From Styela clava (lineage: Eukaryota > Chordata > Ascidiacea > Stolidobranchia > Styelidae), in contig NC_135251.1 in assembly GCF_964204865.1 (NCBI RefSeq), forward strand, positions 16,244,001 to 16,308,000: a stretch of DNA of 64,000 nt. Reading direction: 5' to 3'. Both the position numbers and the translations under genes were made by a program. Shown here piece after piece: positions 35,401 through 46,800 of this stretch; within the stretch, counting starts at the first letter, position 1; each line of letters starts with the position of its first letter. The notes below the pieces were generated by a model. That model did not search any database. It was given only the letters and a program-made list of their open reading frames with translations, and had not been told where the DNA came from.

Positions 35401-38400
35401 TATTCACTGGTGCAGTTTTTATTTAAATCGGATGAACTTTAATTTTTTTGTAACATACCTATTTATAGGCTATTCATCATTTTTATATCATTCCTAAGAA
35501 GCAGAAATTGAATATGACGGCTTATTCAGATGGTACATGTCCTCCTGTATGGCTATCAGTCCAGATTGACTATGTATGGGATTAACTAATCAGCATTTAG
35601 ATCAGTTGTTCTCAAATGGGTGGAGGGGGGTGTAGCCAATATTTTGAGGGGGCGTGAAGCTACGGTAATTAAAAATAAAAATATTTGTTAGATTTGATCT
35701 TGTCCGCTTCATTTTGGATATTTACATTTCAAAACTTTTCATTTATTTCATTATTTACGTTCCATCCTAGAATTTCCAATGTGTTTTTTGAATAAAACAG
35801 CCTTTGGCCTTACTGTCTGTTATTTGTAGCTTATTGTTAGCTACCGGTAGTTATTTTTGAGGTGGGGCACGAGACTCTAAGAATTCTTAAAAAGGGCACG
35901 ACTTAAAAAGTTTGAGAACCACTGATCTAGATTAAGATGCAAAAAAGACTTGGTTGGTTTTGTGATATTGAGCAATCCAGTCCAGCAGCAATCTTACAAT
36001 TCATCAGTCATTCCCGAGGTCTGCTCAGGATAATCATTTATGTCAAGTGACTTATCCTGTTTTGCAGGTATAATCCCTGACAACGAAATGTCCGTATTAG
36101 AATAGTTTTGAATTCTATAATTTTATATTGAATATTCTAAATAGATTTGTTTAAAGCAGAATCTTGACATATGCCTCGTTTTTCTCTGAGAGATTTAACA
36201 GAAACCATGATTGCAATGTATTATAATTTATAGGCGAATAAATAACTGTAATCTTGATGAATTTTTGAAATACGGCTTTTTGACTTAATTGATTTGAAAT
36301 ATTGCTCGTGATTGCCTAGCGATTAGAGCATTAGACTTAACTGTGTTGGCATTGCAGATTACACATTCTTTGTTTAAATCCTTGCCCAGGCTGTAATACA
36401 TTAAGTAGGCAATGCCGAACCGGAAAGATTCTGGTCCTTCCAAAAATAATAGCTTCTTGCATATTGTTGAGATATCAGTAGGTGCTTGAACAGGACGTAT
36501 GGAGGATGAATTGTAAGTGTCATAAAATAAAATCCCATCTATATGCTTTGATCTAATAGTAATATTTTTATCTTAGGAACCAATTGACATTATCTATGGA
36601 ATTCGAGATGAACAAGCGATGGAAATGGCAAAAAATTTAGGATTTACTGGATCTAAACAGGAAGAAGCTGCAAATCAAATCAAATCTTTATATCATTTAT
36701 TTGTTAAAGTTGATGCAACACAAGTCGAAATCAATCCTTTCGGAGAAACTCCTGATGGAAGAGGTTTGTTGCTAGGAGCAACCCTGGTTATTCTATTTTG
36801 AATATTTGAAATTCACTTTGGCAAAATGACTAAAACACTAAGCAAAAGTGCAAATGTTCCCATTGTACAAATATGTAAATTGTATCACAATTTTTGTTTG
36901 ATCATTACCTTGCCTTTTCATGCATGGCAAAATGGTATTGTAAATTGGAGTCTTAGTTATTTATGTATGAATTTAGGACCTAAGCATATTGAATCAAAAA
37001 CTAAAATTTAATTCTGCGAATAAGCTATTTTGAGATGTTATTTCACTTGTCATATGACTGAAATCACATGCCAACTCACAATTGTTGGTAACAAATGGAG
37101 AGATAGAGAGATTTTTATCATCACAAACAGCGTCAGCACTTATAAAACAAAGACATTAAAAAAAAAAAAATTAATCATCATTTTGTGTTGGTCAGTAGCA
37201 AATGGTGAAGGTCATAGAACAGGGGTCGGGAACCTTTTTGGTCAAGAGAGCCATGAAAGGTACATATTTTCAATTTCATTTCGTTGCGAGTCATATAACA
37301 TTTTAAAACACTTAATCTAGTCTCAAATTTCTACTCAACAGTTAAAACATACAATGTCAATATACAATTATTATGACTGATGCTGCATGTTGTCGCCGAG
37401 GGCCTTGAATGACAGCTCACATGCAGCACAAGTTGAAATCCACGATACTCGTTACATTTTTTCTTTTGGGCATCTCCGTAGCACTCTAAAAAGTTATATT
37501 TGCTAGTCCTCTTTATATACTACAAATAAACAGTACAAACGGACGGAATACTTTTATTCCTTTATTGCTCCGCGACTCTTATCGCTTCGTAATATCACAA
37601 AATATGTTCCAAAATCCCATAGTTTTGTACAATGCCTATCTGGCATTTTTCTCGCAGAACATGGACATGCGCTAAGCACTCGTTCTCAAACTTATTGGGA
37701 AATTTTCTGCCAATTTTGACTATAAAAGAGAAATCTGGTAACAATAGTAAGCTTAGCCTTCGAATATTGGATTTTTCTGGGAGCCATATGCCGTCACCAA
37801 AAGAGCCATGAGTTCTTGACCTCTGTCATAGAAGCTCGTGACCAGTGATTGGATTCAAAATTTTAAGAATAGGTTCTCTTTTGAATCAGAAAACCATGCC
37901 GGACGCATAGCTCTATGATAATACAAGAACTTAAAATGAGATTAAATGATAAAAGGAACAAGGTAAAAGTCCATTTTAGCCTACTAATGTTGTCGCTACT
38001 TTTTTGATAGATATCTTTGGAAGCATCAAATATAACGCTGCAATGCACATTACCCATTTTCTTCGGTTATCTAATGTCTAAAACAAGAATGGGTTCGCTG
38101 ATTATCATGACATTCTAAGGATAGGTTTGCACAACTTCAATCCCATCATTGTTCATGAACCATAGGAATATGCTGAATATAATTATTAATATATATTAAT
38201 ATAGTTATATTACAAGCAACCATTAGGGTATAGGGTGCTCCAGAAGTATGTGTACCAAACAGTCCCCGAAATCGTAATAGAGCTAAAATAAGGAAACTGA
38301 ATAAAATTATGGCCTAACCCTAACCTGGTACGCATACCACGAAAGTACTGGGTATAGTATCAGTAATACGGTCAGATATGTTTCTTTTGTCACATATATG

Positions 38401-41400
38401 TTCCAACACAAAAAATAAACAAAGAATAATAATAAATATCATTTCCGAATTGTTGGAAATTTCAATTGTTTTAAATGTACAGTAAAATAAATACTTCATG
38501 TTAGATGTCATCAAATATCTTTCAGTTGTCTGCTTCGATGCCAAAATCAACTTCGATGACAATGCAGAATTTCGTCAAGAAGAAATATTTGGAATGGATG
38601 ATAAAACAGAAACCGATCCTAAGGAAGTAGAAGCTACTAAACATAATTTAAACTACATTGCTATGGATGGAAACATTGCTTGTTTAGGTAGGAACTTTGT
38701 AGTAGAAGGTCCTCCACAAATGAACCTTGTTATTTTTCTAATGAATTTCCATCAGTTATGTATTCACTATTTAATATTATTGAAGTCAACAAACGAAGAA
38801 TGATAAAATAATAAAACAAGAGTCGAAAAATTATAAACAATTCACGGTTAATTAGTTTCAATTATGTAGTTATCGCGAATTTTACCTACTGAATGAAAAT
38901 GTAAAGAGACTTTATGGACACCCTGTTTAATATGTAACTTATATTAATTCATATGCTTGATAGGGAAATAAATTTCCTTTTCGTCAGTCGTTATATTATT
39001 TATATGGAATGAAATCATTTTTGGATGTATTATTTTGGTTCTTGAATGACGTAAAAAATTTTAATTGGTTATAATCCCTAAACTTACTAGCATTTAAACT
39101 GTTCTGCGGCTGTATATTTCATTTATGGGTTATGGGTACATATCGTAAAAGGAGGGCTGTTATGACATTGTCAAGTGATCTAGAGTTAAACCCATTAAGT
39201 TCATTATACTTGTATCTACATCTAATGACAAACTTTCATATTTTTTACAGTCAATGGTGCTGGATTAGCAATGGCAACCATGGACATAATTCAACATCAT
39301 GGTGGAAGTCCTGCTAATTTTCTAGATCTTGGTGGAGGAGTTCAAGAAGATCAAGTTTATCATGCATTCAAAATTGTTACCTCAGATCCAAATGTTAGTT
39401 TAGAATATTTGAGTAAAATATGAATTCCGTCTAGTTTTTCTTAGAAATATTTGTATGACCTATTTTGAAATTACAGAGTGACCCCAAAAACACAACCCAT
39501 ATCATTTAGAACATAATTCAAAGAGAACATTTTGTGCGAAGCGTTCTACATTACTGAAACTTTTGGGTACAATCATATATAAACAACGTTTAAGTGTAAA
39601 ATAAATAAAATAATTGAGAAATTTACGATTTCTGTGTTTTGGGTTTCTTTCATAAGGCCCAATGACGGACAAGCTAATGCATATTGTTTTGAAAGTTAGA
39701 TTTACTCTACCTATGTCAATATGGCTAACTAGTACATTATTATTCCAGGTCCAAGCCATATTAGTCAATATTTTTGCTGGAATTGTTAACTGTGCAACTA
39801 TAGCCAAAGGAATCACAAAAGCTTGTCGAGAACTGCAATTGAAAGTTCCATTAGTTGTCAGGCTTGATGGTAAATTGACTTTTTCTCTCAATCACAAACC
39901 AGAATTCTTTATAATTTCACGGCTCAGAATTCGAATCATAGCTTGTTGGTCTACTGCAGTGGTTCCCAACCTTTTTTGGCTCGCGACCCCCTTTAGTGGT
40001 TTACAAATACCTCGTGACCCCCTGCCTCACTTTCTATACTTATCAGTGAAGTAAGCGGCAAAGAGGAGGCGAGGTTCTTACCGCTTGCTGCTGCCACGAA
40101 CGTACCCATGGCAGCTCTTGCCCTGATTATGGCGCTTTTACGCGGTATATTCACAAAGGCGTTTACCAGATTTTAGTGCATCATGCGGAATTATATCTAC
40201 TTAAACCTGAAACCTAACCCCAAATCCATCAAAACTGTATCCATAAGAAAAATGTTCCGACCCAACCCATATTTATTACAATCAGGGACAGCCCTGCCAT
40301 TACAGCCAACATGCCGTGGATACGGCAGCAAAATTTCAGCCGCCATGGGTTTGGCTATAGCGGCCATGGTTTCAAAATCTCGCCATTGCTTCGAAGCCCG
40401 CATGTTTTCCGCATTGGGACGCGCGGAAATGCAGACGAGTTCGTGTGACGTCACAATGTTTAACATGCCATTAACACCTCGCGCCGCGACATTCTGGGGT
40501 CTCTCGACAGCTAGTGAAAATCTTTCGGAGGCAGACGAGAGTCCATTCCAGACTTCTTCACGTTCTTTTGCCAATATTGAACTTGAAGTTTTGTATTATT
40601 TTCTACTGTTTTGTCAGACCTTCGCGACCCCCCTAGAAACCCGCCGGGTTGGGAACCACTGGTCTACTGGAATATGATTTATAGTTGAGCACAACATGTC
40701 TTATGTTTTTACTACATTTTTTTGAGTAGATTTCGTTGTGAAGCATAATATTTATTATGTTTCTGATTAGCTGCCACAATCTTGCTAAATACAAATCAAT
40801 AGTGATGACTGTTGATATTGAGAAAAAATACATCACTTTTAAAAATATTGCAAAGTGTATCATGTATCCGAAGGCTCTTGAAAATTGGGGTCACAACCCT
40901 TCAGTTGGTCGCGTAATGGCTTTATGGGTGGTTGCGACACCCAGTATTGTCAGAACTGGCCATACCTACTCTTTTTGTTTCGCCTCCACTTATCTGTAAA
41001 AAATCTTTTTCGACACTAACTTATATTAAAACAAAATATCAATCAAATTTGGAACAAGTACTGAGGCCCACCATCACCAAAATAGAGCCAAAATTTGATC
41101 TGTTGTGCGAGAATATGTAAGAAAATCTGTCACATTGAAGTTCCTGAGGGTGGCGAAAAAATTTAGTCGTGCCATGTGGGTCGTGATGAAAGAAAGTTTG
41201 AAGAATACTGTCAGTTGCTGTGTCTCCACTCTCCACCAACCATTCTCATGCTTTGAGGCAATTGCAACAACCCAGCCTGGCAACCAAATGAGAAGCAGTT
41301 AAGATTTTTCTGTCTGATAGAAAGTATCTGAAACAATTTCCTTCTATTTTTGCAGGTAATAATGTTGACGAGGCGTTAAAAATATTAGAAGAAAGTAACC

Positions 41401-41468
41401 TACCAATCAAGACTGCTTCCTCCTTTGATAGTGCTGCAGCGGAAGCAGTAGCTTGTGTTAAATCATAA
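29421..41468 (+). CDS. SUCLG2: succinate-CoA ligase, GDP-forming, beta subunit, mitochondrial
   Basis: Nine exons joined in phase: 29421-29492, 32898-33045, 33675-33874, 34043-34195, 36577-36763, 38526-38687, 39251-39393, 39749-39869, 41356-41468. They give 432 residues, the same length as human SUCLG2. The first exon is a basic presequence ([16 protein letters not shown]). The ATP-grasp part includes [42 protein letters not shown] and [16 protein letters not shown]. The ligase part includes [29 protein letters not shown] and [19 protein letters not shown]. Residues such as [14 protein letters not shown]-type and VPLVVRL favour the GDP-forming isoform over SUCLA2. It forms the citric acid cycle enzyme with the alpha subunit SUCLG1. 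Introns 1, 2, 4, 5 and 8 carry transposons. AATAAA at 41909-41914 is a possible polyadenylation signal. Confidence 0.96.
30299..32585. mobile_element. 2.29-kb hAT-like element with internal hairpin and tandem units
   Basis: Located in SUCLG2 intron 1. The ends are CAGGGATGGCCAATACCG on the left and TTTTGGACAACCCTG on the right, with ATTCGAATA-rich subterminal sequence. Flanks TGTACTCG and GCTACTCA share only TACTC, so the target duplication is decayed. Inside, about 30540-30740 is repeated inverted at about 31030-31220 and again direct at about 31495-31720. Between the arms and again after the second arm lie three units each of a roughly 85-110-bp repeat with the core TTTACCACACATTTT and TCCACAGATCGCCGTTG (near 30764, 30874, 30958; 31253, 31353, 31459). 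No transposase frame is seen. Confidence 0.72.
33496..33608. mobile_element. short MITE-like element in SUCLG2 intron 2
   Basis: Ends CAGGGTGACC and GGTCACCCTG are inverted repeats, 113 bp apart. The left flank is TA, which fits a Tc1/mariner-type insertion; the right flank is TG, so the duplication is imperfect. Similar CAGGGTGAC segments occur near 17633 and 39475. Confidence 0.5.
34252..35456. mobile_element. possible 1.2-kb DNA element in SUCLG2 intron 4
   Basis: The only evidence is an exact 11-bp inverted repeat, ATGTTACAAAA and TTTTGTAACAT, around sequence with a higher CG content than the rest of the intron. No target duplication or coding frame was found, so chance is possible. Confidence 0.3.
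35603..35924. mobile_element. non-autonomous hAT element, 322 bp
   Basis: Located in SUCLG2 intron 4. Ends CAGTTGTTCTCAAA and TTTGAGAACCACTG are inverted repeats. Flanks ATTTAGAT and ATCTAGAT match at 7 of 8 and have central TA. Confidence 0.88.
37220..37825. mobile_element. non-autonomous hAT element, 606 bp
   Basis: Located in SUCLG2 intron 5. It begins CAGGGGTCGGGAACC and ends GACCTCTG, with AGAGCCATGA-type subterminal inverted segments at both ends (near 37248 and 37802). The exact 8-bp duplication TCATAGAA is at 37212-37219 and 37826-37833, with central TA. Confidence 0.9.
39957..40661. mobile_element. non-autonomous hAT element, 705 bp
   Basis: Located in SUCLG2 intron 8. Ends CAGTGGTTCCCAACC and GGTTGGGAACCACTG are perfect 15-bp inverted repeats. 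Exact 8-bp duplication GTCTACTG is at 39949-39956 and 40662-40669, with central TA. CGCGACCCCC occurs near both ends. The interior is related to 10715-11200. Open frames across it are not genes. Confidence 0.95.
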
Positions 41469-42057
41469 CCGTAACATCGAGTGGTAGATGCAAAATCTGT
41501 CATAGTGTCAAATAATAACAATGTTCCATAATTCAGTCAGCAATTGAAATTTGTAAAGAAAAGCCCATGCATGATCCAAGTTTTGTGTCATTTCATTTGT
41601 ACTTATATTTACGGTAATTAATTGTAAGATGGAATTGATCGACGTTTGCTGTTGCGCAGTTTCCCCCTCTTAAAGCCCCTCCTAAGAATTGCCTCACACA
41701 CCCTAGTTATCATTTCACATCATGCACTGCAACATAACTTCCAATATATCTTTATGAAATCAAATTTTTTTTCTTGTTACCTTCCACAGAATCCATGATT
41801 ACCGGTATATATGCTAGGCTTGGTGTAAAACAAGTTAAAAAGTTACATATGGTCGACAGAGCATATTACTTTTTGACTTGGTTCATATATTTAATTTCTT
41901 TTTGACAAAATAAAGAATGGTGTAGTCTGTGGATGCAATTATGCGTTAGTTTATCATTATAAAAATAAAATTATGAATAATTTTCTTCGATCTACGTGTG
42001 TTTTTTGCCGAGCTCGGGAATTGAGAAATTCACCTGCGCTAGCTGTGTTTGTATGAT
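41469..42057. other. SUCLG2 3' flank
   Basis: No gene is recognised. The SUCLG2 3' untranslated region probably ends after the AATAAA at 41909. Confidence 0.5.
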
Positions 42058-42283
42058 GGATCTTTTGGGTTTGTCTCCGTCTTTTTATGAACTCTGAGCT
42101 ATCCAGAATCCAACTTTAAATTGTTGGATGCGCAATTCGCCGTTTATTAAAGACTCTATTTTACTTAATAGGATCTTTTGGGTTTGTCTCCGTCTTTTTA
42201 TGAACTCTGAGCTATCCAGAATCCAACTTTAAATTGTTGGATGCGCAATTCGCCGTTTATTAAAGACTCTATTTTACTTAATA
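42058..42283 (+). repeat. exact tandem duplication, 2 x 113 bp
   Basis: Units 42058-42170 and 42171-42283 begin GGATCTTTTGGGTTTG and end TTTACTTAATA. I see no difference between them, which means the duplication is recent or is an assembly artefact. Confidence 0.93.
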
Positions 42284-42384
42284 AAATGACTTGGGACTCT
42301 CACACAACTAACCGCCAGGTAGACTTATCGACTGGAGACTAATTGCTCGTGTGACATACGGTCCAGCAACTCATTTGGATTTTC

Positions 42385-42655
42385 ATCTCGGGGGAGATAA
42401 AAGTCAATAAGACGGCCTAATCATGTGGCGTACCACGGCTAGTTCGTATCTGATATGGCCAGTTATTTGTCCCAGATGCTTGAACTAATGGTGGAGCAAA
42501 CCATAACCACCAGCGGTCACATGAACGGCGGTGGGAAGTAAAGCTATTCCCTCGCACATAGTATTCTCTCCGGGATGCGAACCAAAGCAAGGTCATCAGA
42601 GGTGCGATGGCGAGCGTATTTATAACGCTTGGCATGATGAGCATTCCACCCAATA
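42385..42655 (-). mobile_element. degraded copy of the tRNA-derived SINE
   Basis: In plus orientation it reads tail first: GGGGGAGATAAAAGTCAATAAG, then CATGTGGCGTACCACGG, CCAGCGGTCACATGAACG and CCCTCGCACATA, then AGGTGCGATGGCGAGCGTAT. The order matches the inverted copy at 2541-2888, with many substitutions and a damaged B box. Confidence 0.7.
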
Positions 42656-42659
42656 CCGG

Positions 42660-43890
42660 TGAAATTAACTCCGTACTTTTGCATCTTTTAACACGCTGCT
42701 GTTTATATGAGATTTGTACGCCTTTGGATACGTGCCTGCTGATACATATAATAGAATATCACCACCGAAGGATCGAAATCTTATTGGACTCGGCATTTCT
42801 GGCACAAGGTCATTACACTATGGTTTAGGTGATAGATATGGAATCTTCATTTTTTTTCGACTCGCCGATTTTAAGACCACTAGATCGCTATTTCATAAAA
42901 AAAAATGACTTGAAAAATCAAAAGTATGTAAATGTGATCCACGGTCAATAGACCATCTAACTACCAACCTTCGAGGTCCTGATGTTCGTGCCTCGACGGT
43001 TGGCGCAATGCGCTACGGGTTAGGAACACGAGGTATTGAATTGACTATTCAGAAACAAAAGAGCAATGCTCAAATATATTTTACACCGAGTCGCACACCG
43101 GTGCGGTAGGGTCTAAGAGCACCGCGTTAGGCCTATTTTTGATGGCGGGGCCGGGATTAGTCCCATCAGGCCGCACTTTAACCCAAACTTTTGACTCCCG
43201 TTTATAGGTGGCATTACATGGTTACATTACAAACGAGGTAAAGCTTGGGCTGAACAAATAATGAACAGAGATTTATGTTTGGATTGCAAATGTCGAGTGA
43301 GGATAAACCACCAAGCATGAGGTTCTTTCAAAGTCTATTATGCTTCTGACAAATAATGAGCCGGTTACCACAAGCTCAAGTGAGATAATAAGTCAAACAA
43401 CTGTCTGTTTGTTTTATTAATTGTGATTCGTCTAGAGAAAAAAGCGTTTAGCCAACTTATATATATATATTTATCTCAGATTGAAAGGAGCGGGACATAG
43501 CAAGTACAGCAACCGACAAGTTGTTTATGTGATGAAAATCTGGTATTGCGTGGACAATTATCCACAAAATGAGGAAGTCGTAGGTTGCAAAGCATAAAAC
43601 ACAAAACAATTATTCAGTACCCACACATGAGAAATGCTGTCTTTAAATGAGATCGCAGAAGAGCAAACAGCTATCTAAGTGTGTAACGAAAAGGCGAGAT
43701 ATTGTATTATTGTGGACTATGTCATTAAACCACATTAATTGTAGGTTTTTGTCTATATATATATATAAATTACCTAATTCCACAATTCTTTATTTAAAAT
43801 ATACAACTCGATTTTTATTAATTACAGTATTATTTAGATTGTCTGGTATATATAATATTTGAGACTGGTGTTGTCAACCTAACATAAAAA
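42660..43890. other. intergenic stretch before MGLL
   Basis: No gene is recognised. Contents include a TATATA run near 43459-43470 and 43756-43766. The MGLL promoter or leader acceptor must be near its right end. Confidence 0.4.
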
Positions 43891-46800
43891 ATGAATGCGA
43901 AAAATACTTCAACCGCAGTAGAAAATGGTAAGAATAGATATACATGCTTCTATGGTACTGCAACACGCATATTGAAAATGGGTCTTAGGTTGGAATAACT
44001 GGTACTCCCGCAGTATGTGAACCAAAATGGCGGACACCGGAACGTAATATGTGTACCAGGTTAAGGTTAGGCCATAATTTTATTCCAATTTTACTTATTA
44101 TTTTAGTTCTATTACGAGGTCGGGGTCTAGCCAAGTGACTCACGTGGTATTTGTACCTGAAATTATGGCCTAACCCTGGTATACATACTACGTTTCGGTA
44201 TCCCATCTTGGTTCACATACTACGGGAAACGGGAGTATCGAATAACTATATTATCGACGCTGCATGCTACACCAAGATAACAATTGGTGTTTGCCGAGAG
44301 GGAACCGGTTTGATGAAAAACTCAAGCTTCAGAGATATAATAAATTGAATATTAGCTAACTTTCATCGATATTTTTTCTAACAAAAAACGCACATTTTTG
44401 AATTCACAAATAAAATGTTTCATATGCCACAAAATTTATCAATTTTAAATATGTGATTCTTTATTTTATTGCAGGAACTACGGAAAATGTGTCAAAAAAG
44501 ATCAAATATCCAAATACTTCTTCCGGTATTTCATTCGGCGACGTTGATCATATCGTTAATGCAGATGGTCAATATTTATTTTGCAGATATTGGAAACCAG
44601 ATACAGAAATCAAGTAAATATTTGATTTGATTGTGCTTTCAATATTAAGATAAAAATTGTCTATAAAAATAAGTTAGTTATATTACCTTCAAGTAATCGA
44701 ACGATCAAACAGTTATGAGTTAATTATCATAAAACATGGCTAATGATGATATTCTTTTAGATGATAATACTACAGTCCTATTCCTGTCATGCTGTGGAAT
44801 CGTTACAAAAATCAGTTCAATTTTTATTATTATATAATTATTAATTATGCTTACTAAAATTTTGTATATATTGGGTTTGGGTAACCCACATTTTTGTAGA
44901 TTAAAATTAAAAAAAAAGATAACGTTTCTTATTGTAGAAAAAGAGATTTGGGGATGATAGCACATATACAAAATGAATTCGGTAAACGAATAAAATCATC
45001 TTTAAATAATTTAAATCAAATCTGTCAAGTATATTTTAGGAGTTGTTTTATATTGTTCACAATATTATATTTTCGCATATCCTAATCCTATCCATTTCCT
45101 AATAAATTACACCCATGGGTTCCCAACACCTCTTTTCGTTCCAAGTCTTTAGTTATTGTATAATATAAATTCAGAGCATTGATGTTCCATGCACACGGAT
45201 TTGCTGAACATTCTGCACCTTCAAAAGTACTAGCAGAAAGAATGATGGAGCTTGGAATTTATTCATTTGCCCATGATGATGGTGATTTGAATTCAACATT
45301 AATAGCAGTGCAGTATGTTGCTGAGTACCAAGGGAACTGTTATGTAAAATGATCGCCACGGCCACTCCATTACTGTTCTATTAATCTGGAGTTGATGCTC
45401 CTGTAACTATCATGTATTTTAACTACAGACAGCAGTAAAATAAAACATTCGTAATCGGTGATTAAATCCGGCATACTACCGTCTAGCTATAGTACTAGAG
45501 GTGGGCAAGGTTTTTGAACTAGGGGCCAACAATTTTGCTCATCTAGACTGTCGGGCCATGTAAGTGTGACGTAAAAAGTCAATCTAAAATGTTACATTTT
45601 ATGAGCAATATTTACAATGTTACAAAAGAAAAAGTGGAAAACAATAAGCCTCGTTCCAAAACTAAATTTAATTGCAATCTTAACACATTCCTTGAGCTAT
45701 TTTTAGCTAAAACATCAAAATTTGGTTTTAGTTTAGTTGTGGCAGCATCAGGCGAGCCAGATTGAATTACCAAACGGGCCGGATTTGGCCCGCGGGCTTG
45801 GCCCGCGTAGTTTGCCCATGTCAGAACTATAGTTAGTACTAGCATCGATTTTTTTCATTTCAGTTTCTATGTGCACAATTTTAAAACTAAAATGCTACTT
45901 TCATTTATTTTAGTTGCTCATGGAGAAAGTCAAGGTCTTCGAGGTCATATATTGGATTATAAAGTTATGGTGCGAGACATATGGCAACACATCGATTTGA
46001 TAAGACCGGAGTATCCGGAGGTTCCCATATTCATATACGCTCATTCCATGGTAAACTACGTTTTCTTATTTTTTGAATATGAAAATTACATATTCGGTTT
46101 TTGTAAACGCATTATAGCATAATGAGGTAGGCTACCTTGCGGGTAGGTACAGACAACAGTCAATGGGCGTGAAGTTTATATGCGTCCTATGTATTTAGGT
46201 AACCACTCGAGAATTTACAATAATAACTAAAGAACGATGCGCAAGTATATGAACACGAAAGCCAAAACAAAGTAGTACGGATATGCAATCTGTCACAGAC
46301 ACAGTAGACACCACCCGCAGTCTCCGCGACCTCGCCTTACCACTAACATGAACGCGGACCCGCCACGAGGTGCGCAATGTTTAATTTTGATGACGTCATC
46401 GTACACAAAAAAACAATCTTATAAAGCCCACAATATTTTTTTAATTAAATAAAAGTAGTAGCCTTCCATCGAAATTTTAGTCTTTAACCGCTGAAAATTT
46501 TAAAGCGATTATTTCAGAGCAACAACAAGAACTCTAACAACATCATACTAATAATTACAACAAAGCGATCTCTTTGTCCACTTCGCGTCCAATAATAATA
46601 ATATGTAAAAGTCCTCTGTTTTTACATATTATAAACTAACTACATAGTGATGGCCTAAAAATTTGAAGTAGTAATTCCGCGGGCGGCCGCGGGCGCGGCG
46701 GTGTGGTTCAACGGGTTAAGCGTTAGGAATACGCTCGCCACCGCTCCTCTAATTACTCTGCGTGGGTTCGCAGGTTCGAATCCCATGCAGGGATGGTTAT

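Noticed and set aside
40183-40677. 164-codon plus and 125-codon minus frames at 40.2-40.7 kb
   Set aside because: They fall in the hAT element in SUCLG2 intron 8 and have no protein-like conservation.
43000-43060. tRNA-like GGCGCAATGCGCTA segment
   Set aside because: It looks like a D arm but has no B box at the right distance.
46695-46790. A functional tRNA gene at the SINE head
   Set aside because: A and B boxes are present, but the arms do not fold into a full cloverleaf with a paired acceptor stem, and the same sequence is dispersed as a SINE.
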